Positions 12,643 to 13,238 of a stretch of DNA of 13,238 nucleotides are shown here, piece by piece. Each line of letters opens with the position of its first letter. Position 1 is the stretch's first letter. Below the pieces are notes generated by a model. That model did not search any database, had not been told where the DNA came from, and was given only the letters and a program-made list of their open reading frames with translations. This DNA is from JAJPIG01 sp035504735 (GTDB lineage: Bacteria; Desulfobacterota; Binatia; Binatales; Binataceae): the NCBI GenBank assembly GCA_035504735.1, contig DATJRJ010000285.1, positions 1 through 13,238 on the forward strand. Reading direction: 5' to 3'. Both the position numbers and the translations under genes were made by a program.

Positions 12643-13238
12643 TTAACCGAGCTGGTGCTTGAAAAACGAAACGACCTTGCCCCAGGCGTCCTTCGCAGCC
12701 TCGGGATGATACGACGGGCGATCATCGCACATGAATCCGTGCTCGGCGTCCGCGTAAAGTACCACTTCCGGATCCTTGCCGGCCTTCTTGAGCGCATCGC
12801 GGAACTTGTCGACATCGGCCAGCGGGATGAAGCTATCCTTGCCGCCGAAAAACGCCATCACTTTCGCTTTGAGATTGCCGGCATAGTCGATGGGCGCCTT
12901 GCCGCCAGGGCGCGCCGCGGTCATCCCGCCGCCGTAGAATGGCGCGCTCGCCTTGACCTCGCTATTGCGCGCTGCGGTGAGGAACGCGACCCGGCCGCCC
13001 ATGCAAAAGCCGATGGTGCCAACCGCGGGCTTCGCCTCCTTGAGAGTCTTGAGATAACTGATCGTCGCGTTCATATCACCAACGACCTGCTCGTCATCCA
13101 GCTTGCCCATCAGGCTGATAGCGTGCGGCAGGTCGCTATACGGCACCACATTGTCGGGGAAACGAAAATAGAGGTTCGGCGCGATCGCGACGAAGCCCTC
13201 GGCCGCGAAGCGATCGGTCAGATTCTTGATGTTGCTGT
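12643..13238 (-). CDS. Dienelactone-hydrolase-family alpha/beta hydrolase, N-terminus beyond window
   Basis: The reading frame stays open through the right edge. It encodes at least 197 residues, so the true start lies outside and the internal GTG at 13149 should not be taken as the start. The translation before it reads NIKNLTDRFAAEGFVAIAPN then LYFRFPDN, the usual dienelactone-hydrolase pattern. The catalytic triad is complete: Cys in GTIGFCMGG (codon 13005-13003), Asp in FFGGKDSFIP (12837-12835) and His in ADAEHGFMCD (12741-12739). Cys rather than Ser as nucleophile identifies the DLH/carboxymethylenebutenolidase family, cytoplasmic enzymes that open lactones such as those formed in (chloro)catechol degradation. 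Many DLH-like proteins have other substrates, so the exact role is open. A 3' hairpin at 12591-12619 may end the transcript. Confidence 0.9.
   Translation of the reverse strand, partial: SNIKNLTDRFAAEGFVAIAPNLYFRFPDNVVPYSDLPHAISLMGKLDDEQVVGDMNATISYLKTLKEAKPAVGTIGFCMGGRVAFLTAARNSEVKASAPFYGGGMTAARPGGKAPIDYAGNLKAKVMAFFGGKDSFIPLADVDKFRDALKKAGKDPEVVLYADAEHGFMCDDRPSYHPEAAKDAWGKVVSFFKHQLG

Noticed and set aside
12643..13149. A complete 168-residue hydrolase starting at 13149
   Set aside because: The start would be an internal GTG. The frame continues upstream with conserved dienelactone-hydrolase sequence to the edge of the window, so it is a partial gene.
1..13238. CRISPR array, tRNA/rRNA gene, transposon or phage element
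   Set aside because: No spaced direct repeats, tRNA-like cloverleaf arms, transposase or integrase motifs or terminal inverted repeats were seen on either strand. This is by eye, not by a search tool.

Overview
The window is high-GC bacterial DNA, densely packed with genes. No tRNA, rRNA, insertion sequence, integrase or CRISPR array is visible. The gene mix is two UbiD-system proteins, a Rieske oxygenase, a thiamine-diphosphate 2-oxo-acid decarboxylase, an acyl/aryl-CoA ligase, a VOC enzyme and a dienelactone-hydrolase-like enzyme. This suggests an environmental, aromatic-degrading, Gram-negative-type bacterium; a lipoprotein with a lipobox is present. A deltaproteobacterial or Binatota-like soil lineage would fit, because UPF0182 proteins occur there, but this is a guess from gene content and not a demonstrated taxonomy.

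Layout. (1) 1-1747, minus strand: a ubiD-family decarboxylase gene followed 41 bp later by the start of a Rieske ring-hydroxylating oxygenase alpha-subunit gene that runs off the left edge. (2) 1966-4549, plus strand, divergent from ubiD: ubiX (flavin prenyltransferase, maker of the UbiD cofactor), a PNPOx-like split-barrel flavoprotein, a DedA-family membrane protein and an overlapping lipoprotein. (3) 4572-7947, minus strand: a two-gene operon of a phenylpyruvate-decarboxylase-like ThDP enzyme and an AMP-forming acyl/aryl-CoA ligase. (4) 8101-11825, plus strand, divergent from that operon: a small DUF1232 membrane protein, a large UPF0182 membrane protein and an orphan NarL/LuxR-type response regulator. 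(5) 11915-12460, plus: a VOC-fold metalloenzyme. (6) 12643 to the right edge, minus: a dienelactone-hydrolase-family protein whose N-terminus lies outside the window.

How they may work together (inference): UbiX supplies prenylated FMN to UbiD across a divergent promoter region. UbiD and the Rieske oxygenase are placed to act on the same aromatic carboxylate (decarboxylation plus hydroxylation). The ThDP decarboxylase and CoA ligase could form an arylpyruvate -> arylacetaldehyde -> arylacetate -> arylacetyl-CoA branch, but the aldehyde dehydrogenase needed in the middle is not in the window. VOC and DLH proteins often serve ring cleavage and ring-fission product hydrolysis. Their substrates cannot be read from the sequence. 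The DedA, DUF1232, UPF0182 and response-regulator genes look like envelope or housekeeping genes interleaved with the catabolic ones.
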